Source: Armillaria gallica
Taxonomy: Eukaryota > Basidiomycota > Agaricomycetes > Agaricales > Physalacriaceae
DNA: 64,000 nucleotides
Assembly (NCBI GenBank): GCA_037576215.1
Contig: JBANDB010000008.1
Coordinates: 2,356,001 to 2,420,000 of the forward strand
Direction of reading: 5' to 3'
The position numbers were made by a program, and so were the translations under genes. A model generated the notes under the pieces. It did no database searches and was not told the DNA's origin. It saw nothing but the letters and a program-made list of their open reading frames with translations. This document shows, piece after piece, positions 43,831-58,157 of the stretch. The first letter of the stretch is position 1. Every line of letters starts with the position of its first letter.

Positions 43831-45836
43831 TCACATTTCCATGTCCTTCTCTGGCAACGGCAGTGCCTGGGGACTGCCTTTGCAAACTTTGCTTTCATTA
43901 GGAAGCGTTGGCCACCGGCTCTGAATTGGGTTCAGATATCCAGCTGCTCGAAACTGCATTGGGCGCTCCGGCAACGTAGGCACTTCTTCTACAGACATTG
44001 AAGACCAGTCCGACCCAACAGATCTCCCGGTCAAAGTCCTCCGGATGCGGTCCGGTGACGATGGTACGCTTGATGTCGTCCTTAGCGACATCGAACCCGT
44101 AGACACCGAAAACCGCGACTTTAAAAGCGGGTCATAAGCTACCGAATCTCTCGCTCCAGACACCGGTGTGTCAGGCTTGACATCCAGATCCAAAGATATG
44201 CTTGATGGAACAACTATCAGACGTGGACGAGCAATGGGAACAACCAAATCATCCACCGATAGCCCCATAAACTTGGAGCTCGAGATGGATGGCGTCTGTG
44301 GGCCTGACGGCAGTGATCCCTTCGCTTCATAGTAAATTGGCAAAGGTCGCCCGCGCTGTGCAACTTCAAAAACGGCTTCGTCAATGCTCCTGGCCGTTCT
44401 CGTATCAACAGTTCGGCTGCTACGCGCAGTGTCGTAACCACTCGACCATCGATATCCATCCATCTTGGTGTTGCTTGAGTACTGGGCCGAATATGGATGC
44501 ATAGGCAGAGGTGGAATCGGAGACAACGGCCGTGTGATCGCTCCCATGGTAAATCTAGATATGCGTGGCGGCATGGGGATCATCGTCAATCCCTGTGGAT
44601 TATCATCCTTTTCAAAAGGTAGATCTTGTGAAAATTCTGAAGATGGGGTAGCGCAATCGAAGGATGGCGATGTCTCTGCTGGCCGTTTATGCTTGTTGAA
44701 GCACGCTATACAACAATTTAGTCTTTCGGCGACATCATACGTGAAGGACTTGCCAAGTACAAGGACTGCACCGATACTGAATGGAATAAATTCCCCCAAA
44801 ATGCCAGTGAAAAACGCGGACGGCACAAACGTCAAGAGATCAAAAACAAGCAGAGAGCATGCTTGAACGACATGAATATCGGCGAGCCACTCTCTCTGTC
44901 CTTGTGTGTATGAGTGCGTCAACACAAGGGTTCGCGCGATGACATAAATTTCCATCAACAAAAATACCGATGAAGCAGTCAAGGAGATCGGAAGAACATT
45001 GTCACTACGGCGGGTTACTTCTCCGCAAAGACGAGGACAACGATGGAAGCACATACCGTTGCCTATAACACAGAAATTTCTCCCCAATTCCAAATTTACT
45101 GATGCCAATGGGTCAGAATGGATATGGCGACAGCAGGGTGAATGTCTTACACTAGAGTGCCCGTGCCAGTAGCATAGTTCGCAAACTCAAGTCCTGTTTA
45201 CACGAATGAGGAGCACTCAACACAACAGGAAGTTTGTACACATACCTAATCCACAGAGCAACCACGCAAGGTAGGCGAAAGTCTCCAATCGCTTGATCCC
45301 CGATCGACGGAGTGCAAACAAAAGGAGGAACAATGCAACAAGACGCGCGAACTGGACAGATGATCCGCCCCAGGCCACAACGAATGCTGCAACAATCATC
45401 CATCAGTTTCAGATGTATTGTATTCCGGACCCAGTAAGAACTTACAACAGAGCGGTCCCATCTCAGAACGGAAAAAAAGCAGAGAAGTAAAAGAAGCGAT
45501 GCTGGCAGAAATAAAGAACAACGACAGCATGAATAGAAGGATGGGACAATCGGTCGTCAACTTGAACGGCGACTCCAAGGCATCATCACAATGTTCAATC
45601 TCCCCAAGGTTCTCGCGTGAAGATCGACGAGAGCGAGAGAAAACACGGGCGACAATATTCTGTAGGAAGGCTGACGTCGCCATGTTATTGATGGATGTGA
45701 TGAAGACCCATCCTAGGAAGAAGGTAGCTATTTGACGGCTGCGACGCGAGTGAGCATCCTGCAGTTGACACAAACAATTGTCTACTTACTGGTCAGGATG
45801 TTCGAAAACCTCTAGGGCAATAGTTGGAGGACCCAT
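43831..45836 (-). CDS. Unidentified multi-pass membrane protein
   Basis: No named family recognised. From ATG 45834-45836 (MGPPTIALEVFEHPD) the protein shows IATFFLGWVFITSINNMATSAF, a Ser/Arg-rich loop, CPILLFMLSLFFISASIASF, FARLVALFLLLFALR, LETFAYLAWLLCGLG, LPISLTASSVFLLMEIYVIAR, VVQACSLLVFDLLTFVPSAFF and FIPFSIGAVLVLGKSFTYDV, that is about seven hydrophobic segments. A cytoplasmic-type tail of about 300 residues follows, rich in Ser, Pro and Arg (RSVGSDWSSMSVEEVPTLPERP), with stop 43831-43833. The tail contains many Ser-Pro and Arg-x-x-Ser sites. Seven segments plus a long Ser-rich tail recall a receptor, but I see no GPCR signature. Four or more short introns lie in the first half. Confidence 0.7.
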
Positions 45837-46285
45837 CTATACGTGGCTTCCACCGTCGCCCAAAGACCGAGACCCCTCTTGTGAATATTTATTGACCGTT
45901 GCTGAATGTTGAATCGAAAGTGACTGGAGAAGAACTGTTCAAGAAAAGACGGAAAAAGCCCAGCTCGTCGACGAGTCCCGCGTCGCAAAAGAAGGAAGGA
46001 AAGGAAAGGATGGCAACGAAGAAAAGGAACGAAATCAATGCAGGTGAAGACTCAGGAGAGGAACATTGGTCCGGGCAGGAGTTTCCCAGCTTCCGACGTG
46101 TCCAGGCCCCCGGCGTTACTCCCACGTTTGTGACAGTCGTGACCGATCAAGATCAAGATCACGTGCCACCGACTTTTCCAGGTCCAGCGACTCCGAGGTC
46201 AAATTGAAAGATCCCCTCCCCGTGCCCCGCTACACATTTCTTCGAAAGTTTCCATTTTTCTCGTCTTTGCATCAGCCGTGTGGCA
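45837..46285. promoter_or_regulatory. Divergent promoter of the membrane-protein gene and TRA1
   Basis: About 450 bp. Contains CACGTG at 46160-46165, 121 bp before the TRA1 ATG. A Lys/Glu-rich frame at 45899-46207 opens with TTG, has no ATG at its start and no family motif; I treat it as 5' UTR or chance. Confidence 0.4.
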
Positions 46286-49200
46286 ATGACGACGCCTGCT
46301 AGCGGACAGCAGACACCACACACGTCGGCCTCGTCAGACCTCGAGCAACGAGCGGCTCGAATACTCGACCCCGGAATAGGTGAGTCTCGTGCAACCCTCC
46401 TTGGCATCGCTAACCAGTATTCAACTTCCAGACCTCAAAACACGATTCGTCGTCGCCACTGAAATCCGTGAGATCCTCGATACCTTACGAGACGCGGACG
46501 CCTCTCGAGCTCTACCTTTCATCATCCCTCCCCTCGTTGAGCTCCTTCAATCCGGCGAAGTATCCTTCCGCAAAGAGAGCCTCGAGTTCCAGTTTCGTTC
46601 TGTTGTGCTCAGCATTTTGACCCGTCTACCGACCAGCGAACACGCCAAACCACACGTGCAATCCATCTACAATTGCCTGCTGTATGTTATTCGACAGGAC
46701 AACGAGGAGAATGGTGTCTCGGCTTGCAAGCACATCGTCGAGCTCGTGCGGGCATACCGCATGCTCACCGAAGAGAACCTCCGCGACTTCACTTCCCTCT
46801 TCAAGGACGTCTTCGCGAATATGAAGCCCATGACGGAACAATTGCTCTCTGAAGGCTCCACGGAACTGGATCCTGCCATTTCTCTGCCGAGCATCAAGAG
46901 TTTCAAGGTTACAGCGGAATTGGGGCTGGTGATGGCGATGTTCTCGCAGATACAGAGAGATTTGATCAGGTCGGTTGTGCAGGTGACGATCGCGCCGGCG
47001 TTTGAGGTTCTGTGTTTGGAGGCGCCTGCGCAGAAGAAGGCGAGGGAGGAGTTTGAGGCTGCTGGAGGGTTTTGGGCGGGCATGGCGCCCACTATTACGA
47101 ATCCAGGATCGTATGGAGATTTTGTAAATGCTCAGATCAAGGTATGTTTGGTGTGTGCTTTGCTTCGGTTGGTCTGATGTTCTGTAGATGTTGTCCTACC
47201 TTGCCTTCATTATGCGGTTCAATCCGGAATCTTCAGATGTTCATGGGGAGACCCTTGTTTTGCACGCGTTACGTATTTTACAAGATTGTCCAATGAATGG
47301 AATACCACAGAGAAAGGTAAAGTTTACCGCACGATGGCTTTTTTGACTTGTACTCATTGAGATGGCAGGAACTCATGGTCGTGTTCCGTCATTTAATGGG
47401 TACTGCCTACAGGAAGGCACTTCTCCCCCAGATAGACAAGCTCTTCGATGAACGGGTTTTGCTTGGGACGTGTCTGGGGGCCAACGAGTTGCTCAGGTGC
47501 GTGAAAACATCGCCCTCGCCTAGAATTCAGTGCTAACCACGTACAGGGCGACCGTATACACTGCATTCACCGACCTATTCCATCATGTTCGCAACGATTT
47601 AACATCGGCACAGCTCGAACGTATCGTCCATGTTTACTCCCGGCAAATTCATAATCCTGCGTTGAGCATCAACCTCCATACGCTGTCTGCGAAGATGATG
47701 TTTGGTACCGCGGACGCGATCATTGCGAAGGAGACGCCACAGGGTGCAGCACGGATACTGGAGCTGATGTTCAAAAGCTGTTTGGACAGGCTCGACGCCC
47801 TGACTATTGTTCATGAGAACATTCTTGCGGCTTTGGAAAGAGCGAAGGCAGGGCAGGAGGTTGCTATAGATGGTGCTTTCATTGAGAAGGCTCGTCCCGT
47901 TGGTGGTGCGGCATATGCATTGGAGAAACCGGAGGATGTGATCAGTGGTAAGTGTGGCGTTACAATGTGTATCAATTCTCACTAACATCTCTTCAGAGCT
48001 GCGGTTGTTCTTCAAAACGCTTCTCCATGGCTTCCGTGTCTGTCTGGCCGGTCTTCGGAAGTGCGAAGCCCCTACACCAGATGGAACCTTAATCTTTCGG
48101 ATGTTTGAAGGCTGTGTGCGCTGTCTTGCAAACATGGACTCTGATAATCGCACCGACGCGGCGAACGACGCTATTGATTGGTTCTCGCCCATCCTCTCAG
48201 AGATAAACCTTCATGTTTTCCAAGAGGTCTGGACCCACAAGATGGAGTTTTTCTTCGAGTGCACGCAGAAACGCGTAGCGCTTCTGGGAATATGCTCGTA
48301 TCTGTTTAACAGGGAGGCCACGTCGCCAACTCTTCTCGCCATAGTCCTTCAGTTCCTCGTCGACAGACTTCCAATGCTGGGAGAGTACGAGGATCTGGTA
48401 GTTGCAACAACAATACGCCTCTATAAGACTGCGTTTGCAGCCGTAGCAAGCCATCCTACTACTAATGAGAGCATATTGGCTCTACACCTGGGAAAGCTGT
48501 TAATGGACTGTTTCCCGTTGGCTGCGAAAGCGACCAAACCAACCCATTATTTTCACCTATTGAGGGCACTCTTCAGGTCTATTGGGGGCGGGGGTGGTCG
48601 ATTTGAGTTGCTGTATAAGGAGGTCCTTCCGCTCTTACCAGAGATGCTGGAGTGCTTGAACAGGCAGCTCCACTCTTCAGAAGGCGCTACAAGAGATATG
48701 ATTGTAGAACTCTGTCTTACGGTTCCCTTGCGGTTAACGCATTTACTGCCACATCTCTCGTATCTCATGCAACCCCTTGCATTGGCGCTTAAAGGCAGTC
48801 CGGAGTTGGTGACCCAAGGTCTTCGCACGCTTGAGCTCTGTATCGATAACCTCACACCAGACTTCTTGGATCCCACGCTCAATCTTGTCCTTCGAGAGTT
48901 GATGGAGGCACTGCATAGTCATCTAAAGCCCCAGCCTGCAAATCATATCTTGGCTCATACTACTATGCGGATCCTAGGGAAGTTGGGCGGGCGGAACAGG
49001 CGTCTTTTGTCCAAGGAGCCTTGTCTGAAGTACCAGCATCATTCAGAGCATCCTAAGATGGTAATCTCGTTTTCAGGAAAGGTGGGAAAGGTGGATCTGG
49101 GTCCTGCTGCAGTTCTTGCTCGTCAGACGCTGACGACGGGTACGCCGGCTGATGTCACTCATGCTTATGAGTATTTGGAACACTGTCTTTCTATCATGCT

Positions 49201-52200
49201 CAATGAGGTACGTGCATATCTGTGTCACTTGTACTTGGTCTAACGCAAGACATTCTAGGGCATCAAAGGAGAGAATGCCGAGCAACTGTTTGTTAGTGCT
49301 ATGGAAGGCATCTATGACGCCACACATGTTGCACAAACCGAAGAACAGGCTGAAAAGTTTGTGAAACGAATGGGTCAGCGGATTTTCGAGTTGGAGACTC
49401 GTCGACTTCCCATTCGTGATGCTGGAGCCCGACAATCCCCTAGCGCCCTTCTATCAGCATTTATTGACGCCGTTCCTCATGCTCTTGCGCGGGAACAAAC
49501 TGATCAGGCGAAGAAGGCAAATATTTTGGTGGCCTCCGTCATTCAAAACCTGGTCAATACGATTGGCCAACACAGCATGACACTTCCCGATATCACTCCC
49601 ATTTTACATCAGTTCTCTACCCGATTCATAGGGCTCTGTTTCGGCGACTCTTGGGTACGAAAGAGAGCTGGTTGCAATGGTATCAGAATCATGACCTCGA
49701 CGATGCATGTAGGAGCTAGCTGGACCGCAGAACGTGAGCTCGAGATCATGAGGGCCCTTCTTCACGTGCTCAAGGATCTGCCTGCGGACCTTCCTCGCGA
49801 CACTGAGGAGATTGTGGATGTACTGACCACGGTTTTACGCATCGGAAATGCAAATCTGGACTACAGTACCGAAAATGGACATCAAAATCGCCTCAAATTG
49901 ATCAATCTGGTTGGGCAGATCTTCCCCGAGCTCCAGAGCTCGAATGCGGTGGTACGGCAGGCAGCTCAGACTTCCATCGGGTTGTTGGTTGAATTCAGTG
50001 GGAGTGCGGCGACACAGCTTCTGATGCCGCATCGAGATCGTATGCTTGGGGGGATATATACCAAGCCCCTGAGAGCGCTGCCTTTCTCAATCCAAATAGG
50101 CATGATCGAAGCTGTTCGGTATTGTGTAAGCCTTGATCCGCCGTTGGTGGAAGTGAACGATGAGCTCCTGCGGCTGTTGCACGAGACGTTGGCTCTGGCT
50201 GATGCTGATGATTCTGCTCTGGTCGGCCGAGGGAATGTTCGTCAGAGCAGTATCGAAGTGACCAAGCTACATGTTGCCTGCATCAAGCTGCTGACGGCTT
50301 CCATGCCTTTGACAGATTTCTTTAGCAAGCAGCATCAGACGAGACAGAGGTACGTGCTCAGTCCGCGATATTACTATCAATGATATTCATCTTCTGTGGC
50401 AGGGTAACAAGCGTGTACTTCAAGGCACTCTACTCACCCTCTCATGAGATCAAAGCGGTGGCTTATGATGGTCTGAAGATGGTGTTGGCTCACCAAAATA
50501 GACTCCCTCGAGAACTTCTCCAAACAGGACTGCGGCCCATCCTCATGAATCTCGCAGATCCCAAACGCTTGTCCGTTCCAGGATTGGAGGGCCTTGCACG
50601 CCTTCTCGCCTTGCTAACAAATTATTTCAAAGTCGAGATCGGACATAAATTGCTCGATCATTTCCGCGTTGTCGCCGATCCGCAGATGCTCCAGGCGTCG
50701 TCGAGGTTGCCTTTGGTAGAGAATGAGGGGATTACCAAACTTGTCCGTTTGGCCAATATATTCCATCTCCTCCCGTCGTCAGCCAATATTTTCCTTGACA
50801 ATCTCATCAATGCCATTGTCCAGACCGAGGCACAAATGCATTTCTCCGGTCGTAGCCCCTTCTCCGAGCCGCTAGCTCGGTATCTGAACCGGTACCCGGC
50901 TGAAGGCATCGACTTTTTCCTCAGACATCTTAGCTTCCCTCGGCATCTGCGAACATTGCGCAGCATCTTGCAAGCCGATTTGGCGCCTAGACTGGAGTCC
51001 GACCTCGCATCGCGCACCTCAACGATTGTTACTCATTTCATTCGGGGAGGCACTGATTCTCAAATTCTTCCTGCTCTTCTTCTCTTCATGGATCTCGCTA
51101 GTATCTCACCTAGTTGGATTCAACAGCATGCTTATGCCATCGATGCGTTGGTGGAGGTTTGGCATGCTGATGTACCTGAGCGAGATGCTATTGTATCTCC
51201 AGAAGTAGTTGAGCGCCAGTCCATCATCCTTTCAATATTCAAGATGGTTCTTGAGCAATGTCCTCGTATTGATCTCGTCTTTGAGATTGTCTCTGTTTAC
51301 ACCCGCACCCTGGAGACGGATCTGATTCGCACAACTCACTTCCTATACAAACATGTCGCGCTGTCCTCCGACGTTATATATCGGCGCAACGTCTTGACGA
51401 GGTTCCTTACCTGGTTCGACGATCCAGCGTACTCCTGGTCTCACAAAGCGTATTTTATCCGCTACATTGTAACGCCCACGCTTATTGTACAAGCATCTCG
51501 TTCGAAGGAGCAACGGTTGGTGGGGTTGGATTTTGTTGAAAGAATTAGCAAGATGATCTGGCGACGGATAGCGGATCCGAAAGCCTTCCAGGATACCGAC
51601 GATATGTTCAAGATCGAGCTTTTGCATTTCACTACTGTGATGGTGAAGCACTACCCGGACTTGATGGAACATGCCCGGAAAGATGTCCAGGTGTGTTCAT
51701 GGCACTACATTGGCTCTACCGACGATCCGATTGTGAAGCAAGCCGCCTACCTTCTGAATGCACACTTCTTTGCGGCTTATCCTTCGCCATACAAGTTCAT
51801 CATGCGTACATGGACAGGCTTACTGCGGAACACCGAAGGACGCGGGCATCTCCGTCAAGAGGCCCTGGCTACCCTTGCACCGGCCCTCCAGGCAGAAGCT
51901 CCTGAGTCAGGATATCCTCAGTGGGCAGTGACCGCAAGACGCATGCTTTCCGAGGAAGGAGGATCGTCCCACTTCTTTACACTCTATACTCTCATCATCA
52001 AAGATCCATCGCTCTTCTATCCTGTCCGTGGTTTATTCATCATCTTCATCGCCAATTCTCTGCCCAAGCTAGGCCTCACCCAAAACTGCACATTGGAGTC
52101 GCGGAATTTATCTATAGACATCTTGCAGATCATCTTCGACTGGGAAAACCAGGCCAAGAAAGAACTGGAGGCTAGGATGGACGTAGATGGAGCACATCAG

Positions 52201-55200
52201 AAAGATGTGTGGTTAACGCCCATGGCATACCGGGAGAACATGGTCAGCTACCTTGTTCGCTTGGGGGCCATTCTTCACGAGACACCGGCCAAGAATCACG
52301 TCGTTCCCCGAGCTCTTGCTCTTCTGAAGGTTATGGTGGGCCCCAGTGGATGGACCGATGTTCAGTTTGGTCTTCGGTTCTTCTTGCGATCGCTTGAACA
52401 GGTACGTAAACAAATTTTCCTACCCACCATTCATTCCTCTAACCGTATCATCATCAGAATGAGTTGAACACTGAGCAGACTATCGCCCTTGCAGTCTCTT
52501 CAGCGAAAGTTCTTCAAGTCATCTGTGCAGAGCAAAGTGATGCTTGGTACACTAAAAATGCTTCCATACTCCAACAACTCGTGAAAAAGGGAATGATCAC
52601 CGACGAGAATGCTCTGCATGACGCTCTCGGGCCTATCTTCGATCGTCTTCTTAGTCTATTTCCTTTACCCAAAGAAGAGGAGGACCAACCAGGAGAGCTT
52701 TCGGAGTTCCATTCCTTCATCTATTCAGCCGTTGGCGAAGCACTGCGAAACACGACGACCGTTCGAGGTGCTCTCACTATATTGCAGTCGGTGGTGAAAA
52801 CATCACCAGAGAGAATCGAATCCTTCGCTACACCCCTTGTCAAAATCTTGACTCGATTGACAAGGGAGCATGCTCAACCCGGCTCAAAAGATGTCGCCTA
52901 CGAGAGCACTGTCCGTCTCATCATCACGATCATCGATATCTGTCAGACGTCGATAGCCTTCTTGGCGGACCAGCGCCGGTTATTCTTGACCAGCCTTGTT
53001 GCTCTTGCCGAGAAATCCAAGAGCCCTGCTATCTGCCGCTATATCCTGGACCTTGCTCGTACATGGGCGTTAGTGAAGCAGGATTCTTATCCTACGTCCA
53101 AGGACAAAGCTAATCTCCTGAACAAAATGGGTGCTTACGAGACGAGGGGCGACTCTTTGTTCAACCTCTACCTCGAACTCATCTATGAAATCTTCACCGA
53201 ACCTAGCTTACGTCGGAGCGATCTCACGACCCGGTTGGAGCCAGCTTTCTTGCTAGGTTGTCGAGCAAAGGATCCCAGTCTGAGGGAGCGTTATATGGAT
53301 CTGCTGGACTCCAGCGTGCCTCGCTCCCTTTTCAATCGTATGACTTACATTTTTGGTGTCCAGAATTGGGAAATCTTAGCCGATAACAATTGGATTTACC
53401 TGGCTCTTCATCTTCTGCTCGGGGCAGCAGATAATCTTGATACTCCCAACCCGCGTTCCTTTGCAGCCAGTGCACCGTTAGTACCACGTGCCAAGACTCA
53501 GGACGTCGTGCGCTCCCTGCAACGGCTATCGTTCCTCGATCCCCAGACTGCTCATAATACATGGGTGTCGATTTTCCCTGCCACCTGGTCGTGTCTCTCT
53601 CGACGAGAGCAAGCTGACATCACTTATCACATGATTATTCTTCTAAGCAAGGATTATCATACGAGACAGGCTCACGTCCGGCCAAATGTCATCGAGACTC
53701 TGCTCAGCGGAATCCATGCTTGTTCGCCGCCTATGACCTTACCCCCGCACCTAGTCAAGTATCTGGCGAAGACGTTTGGTTGCTGGTATGTTGCCCTAGA
53801 GATTCTTGGAGCTTCAATGGACACCGTCAAGGATGACGAACCCAATGTTCGCGACTTCGTTTATGATTCTCTTGCTGATGTCTATGGAGAGTTAGCAGAG
53901 GATGATTTGTTCTACGGCGTGTGGCGAAGACGGTGTCTGTACCCGGAGACGAACATCGCCTTATCCTTTGAACAGAATGGAATGTGGGAACAGGCCTCCA
54001 CTGCGTACGAAACGGCCCAGAGCAGGTCACGGTCGGGAACTATCCCTTTTTCAGAGACGGAGTATTGTCTTTGGGAAGATCATTGGATATTGTCCGCTGA
54101 AAAACTGCAGCAGTGGGAAATCCTGTATGATCTCGGGCGATCTGATTCCAATCCTGAGATGATGCTGGAGTGCGCATGGCGACTAAAGGATTGGATGGAG
54201 AATAAGGCTGCTATGGAGGACTTGATCAATCAATTGCCCGAAGTACCTACTCCGCGTCGGCGTGTTTTCGAGGCCTTCCTCTCCTTACTCAAAACACCAG
54301 GCGCTCTGGAGAAAAACACAGAATTCACACGGATCCTAGAGGATGGCGTACAACTGACACTCCGCAAGTGGGTCGGTCTGCCGTCACCACTATCCGCCGC
54401 CCATGTTCCTCTCCTACAGCACTTCCAGCAGTTTGTTGAACTTCAGGAGGCTGTGCAGATATTCGGTTCCCTTTCTCAGACGACATCACAGAATCTGGAA
54501 AAGAAGTCTTCAGAGCTAAAAATGGTCCTGCAGGCATGGCGAGAGCGCTTGCCAAATCTCCATGACGACATTGGTATTTGGAGCGATTTAGTCGCGTGGC
54601 GGCAGAACGTCTTTGATGCTATTAACAACGCCTATATACCGCTCATAGGAGGCTCAACCCAAGGCGGAAATGGGGGCGCCAGTAACGCCAACACATTTGG
54701 CTATCGAGGCTACCACGAGACGGCTTGGATTATCAACCGCTTCGCGCATGTTGCTCGGAAACATGATCTGTTGGAAGCGTGTTTCACTTCGCTAGCAAAG
54801 ATTTATACCCTGCCCAACATCGAAATCTCGGAAGCGTTCCTCAAACTTCGCGAACAGGCCCGCTGCTATTACCAAAAGCCTAGCGATCTTCAAGCAGGGC
54901 TGGAAGTGATTAACAATACAAATCTGCACTATTTCTCCAATGCTCAGAAGGCCGAATTTTTTACTCTCAAGGGTCTTTTCTACGCGAGGTTTAATCGGAG
55001 GGAAGATGCAAACATCGCTTTTGGGCAGGCTGTGCAGATGGATATGAACCAAGCCAAATCTTGGGCGGAATGGGGACGTTGGAATGACAGAATGTTCAAG
55101 GAATCGAACCAGCAAGATTTGTCGTGTGCTGCGAACGCTGTGAGCTGCTATCTTCAAGCGGCAGGGCTCTATAAAAGCGGGAAGGCTCGACCTCTATTGG

Positions 55201-57762
55201 GACGGGTTCTGTGGCTCTTGAGTTTAGATGACAGCTCTTTCACGATTTCACGAGCCTTCGACACCTATAAAGGGGACGCTTCGTTTTGGTTCTGGATAAC
55301 CCTTATACCCCAATTGTGTCAATCCATATCCCTTCGGGAGGTCAAACAAGCGCGATATCTACTTCTCAATCTAGCGAGGCATTACCCGCAGGTATGTTTA
55401 GCTCAACGCGTTGAAAGAAGGTAATATTCACAACGACATTAGGCTCTTTTCTTCCATCTCAGGACGACGCGCGAAGAGATGCAAGCCGGCAGGAAAGCAG
55501 CAGCCTTGCGCGCCGCTGCAGTGGCAGGTCAGGCCATCCCCACGAGCGCCATTGTAGGACAAACCAATAGTGATCCACATCCTGCAAATGCACCTCCACA
55601 GCAGCAAACCGAGGGAAATTCTACATCCGAACCTCAGAGACCAATATCTCGTAAGTTCCTTCCTTGACAGATATAACTATCGTGCTCATGACACTCAAGC
55701 TTGGGAGTACGTGGAGGAAATAGTCCAGATTCTCAAAGCAGCGTTCCCTCTTCTTCTACTGAGTCTCGAAACGATGCTTGATCAGATGATTTCAAGATTT
55801 AAACCCTCAAATGATGAAGACATCTATAGGCATATATGTTTACTCCTTCAAGATGGTTCCCAGGTAAGCTCTTATAATCTCTCAGTTCTGGTCAAGACCT
55901 CAAGTCCGTGTTCAGCATTATCTCGTGCGCATGAACTCAACAAATGAAGACGTGGAATTACCAGCACAGACGACCCAAACGTTGCAAAAAATCGCTCAGA
56001 ACATGCCAGGACGCGCCAAGGCGAGTATTCTTTACGTGAAATACAGTCGTGATGCTCACCGATGATACAGAAGGAGTACGAAGAAGACTTCGTCAACACA
56101 AAGCTCACCCTATACGACTACATTCACAAGCTGCAGGAATGGCGAGACAGATACGAAAAAATGCTCGATGCTCGACCGCGTTTCCAGACTCTCGACATTC
56201 TTAGCCACTACTTGACAGAATTCCAGTACAGCAAGGTTGACGAGATTGAAATACCGGGGCAATATACCGAGGTATACATGATAAATACTGATGCGGTCAT
56301 TTTTCTTACGTGCTTACAGGAGAAGGACAACAATCAAAACTTCGTCAAGATCTTGAAGTTTTCACCAAAATTCGAGAACTGGCGTACTCATGGTTTATGT
56401 TCCAAGCGCATCACAATGGTTGGAAGTGACAACTCTAGCGTCTCATTTTGTGCCCAGCAGCCTCCCTTCCGTCACAGTCGTCGAGAAGAGCGAATAATGC
56501 AGTTATGTCGCACCTTTAACGGGTACGTCTTTTCCATCCATGAAGCAATCGCCCAATAATCTGGCATGTCAGCGTTTTGGCGCGGAAGAAGGAGACTAGG
56601 AAGAGAAATTTGGCTTTCCATCTGCCCACCGCTGTATTGTGCAGTGCTAGCTTCAGGCTATATCACATGGATGCCTCGTACGTATCCTTCGGCGACATCT
56701 ACGACCTTCACTGCGAGGCGACTGGTATCTCCCGTGAAGATCCTATATTATATAGCGGCGAGAAAGTTAGAAGGATATTGCGCGAAGCCAAGCAAACGGG
56801 ACAGGTGCGTATCACGAGGTTCTTGTTGAACGCGTGCACTGAGTTTTGTTAAGGTCCTGAAGCCGGAGTATCTCACCCTCAAGAAACTCATTTTCGACGA
56901 GATTACCGCCAAGATGGTGCCAGAAGATATCATTACACGGGTAATCCCACCACTTCCTAAGATACGGCTTATATCTGAATGCCTTGTGACAGTACATGAT
57001 TCGTACCATGGATGGACCCAGCGAATTGTGGCGGATGCGAAAGCAGTTTGCACTCCAAGTCGCTGCCTGTAGTTTCATGACCTACTTGCTCTGCGTTGGT
57101 GGGCGACTGCCATCCCGTTTCTACATATCTCGCTCGACGGGGCAAATTGCAATGACGGAACTCCTACCATGTTCGTATTGATCAGTACTGTTCCAACCAT
57201 CTCTCTGACAGCCGAAGTATAGCTATGACTAGCAGTCATCCACAGTTTGCAACAAGCGATGTGGTCCCTTTCCGTCTGACCCCAAATATGCAACATTTCA
57301 TGTCCCCTATTTTCATGGAGGGTATTCTCGCCACTAGTTTGATGGCCATGGGACGTTGTCTCACGGAGCCTGAGGTATGTCGTTCTAATGGGAGTTTATC
57401 TAACTCCTTCATGCTCATGAACCTTGTAGTATGAGTTGGAACCACAGCTCTACCTGTATGTCCGCGATGAAGTTCTTGTCTGGATGCGCGGCACCGGAAA
57501 GCATTGGAATCCACAGCAGACACAATCGGTCACGGACAATGTCAAAACCATCGTCAAACGCGCAGAAGTATTTGCATGTAAGATTGAACGCGAACAAGTG
57601 GGTGATTTCTATGCCATTTCGGTCTCGTCCTCATTTCTGCAGGCTCTCCAGGGTGTCCCTCTTCAAGTTCCAGTGATGCAGACCGTCATCAATCTGATTG
57701 CCACCGCTACTAACCCTGTTCAATTATCGAAAATGGGAGAACTCTACTCTCCCTGGTACTAA
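46286..57762 (+). CDS. TRA1: Tra1, PIKK-family pseudokinase of SAGA and NuA4
   Basis: Tra1/TRRAP is the giant activator-binding subunit shared by the SAGA and NuA4 acetyltransferases. From ATG 46286 (MTTPASGQQTP) the protein runs to about 3,600 residues, close to yeast Tra1, and is mostly HEAT repeats (DLKTRFVVATEIREIL, LRLFFKTLLHGFRVCL, TMRILGKLGGRNRRLL). A FAT domain lies around 53500-55400 (LSFEQNGMWEQASTAYE, FFTLKGLFYARFNRREDAN, AKSWAEWGRWNDRMF). The PIKK-like domain (RRITMVGSDN-like KRITMVGSDNSS, VVPFRLTPNMQHF) lacks the catalytic loop and DFG: the site reads FYISRSTGQIAM, as expected for this pseudokinase. The FATC end is TATNPVQLSKMGELYSPWY, stop 57760-57762. Exons are very long (for example 50400-52400 and 52464-55390) with roughly 17 short introns. 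The first intron, 46379-46431, joins DPGI to DLKTRF. Confidence 0.95.
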
Positions 57763-58157
57763 GAGTGTAACATAAATATGTACAAGTATGTAATAATTGT
57801 CAATCTGTATCATACCATATCTCGTTTCTAGCTGTCTGTCACGAAACGTGGATTCGGAGAAAAAGTTGGCACAAACGCATCCTAAGGGCCTAGGTATAAG
57901 ATCTAGCACACAGTCCAGCGATGTTGCTTACCACACTGATGAACGAATTTCAGAAGGGCGAATAGGAAAATACAACAACTATATTCTCATTCCATACTTC
58001 TCAGTCATGGCATGGATGTGCTTATTTTAGTGCCCAAGCATTGGTACCTGGTAGCAGTTATACTTCAGTGCCCAAATTGACCGATTCAGCGTGGTACAAA
58101 TATTGAGTTGGACCTCTACGCTCGCTCATCGTAAGTGAACGGTCACAGAACTGATAT
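57763..58157. other. Intergenic between convergent TRA1 and bromodomain genes
   Basis: About 395 bp holding both 3' ends. A/T-rich, no RNA gene or supported coding frame. Confidence 0.5.

Noticed and set aside
45899..46207. Lys/Glu-rich 102-codon plus-strand frame upstream of TRA1
   Set aside because: It starts with TTG, lacks homology and lies in the probable TRA1 5' region.
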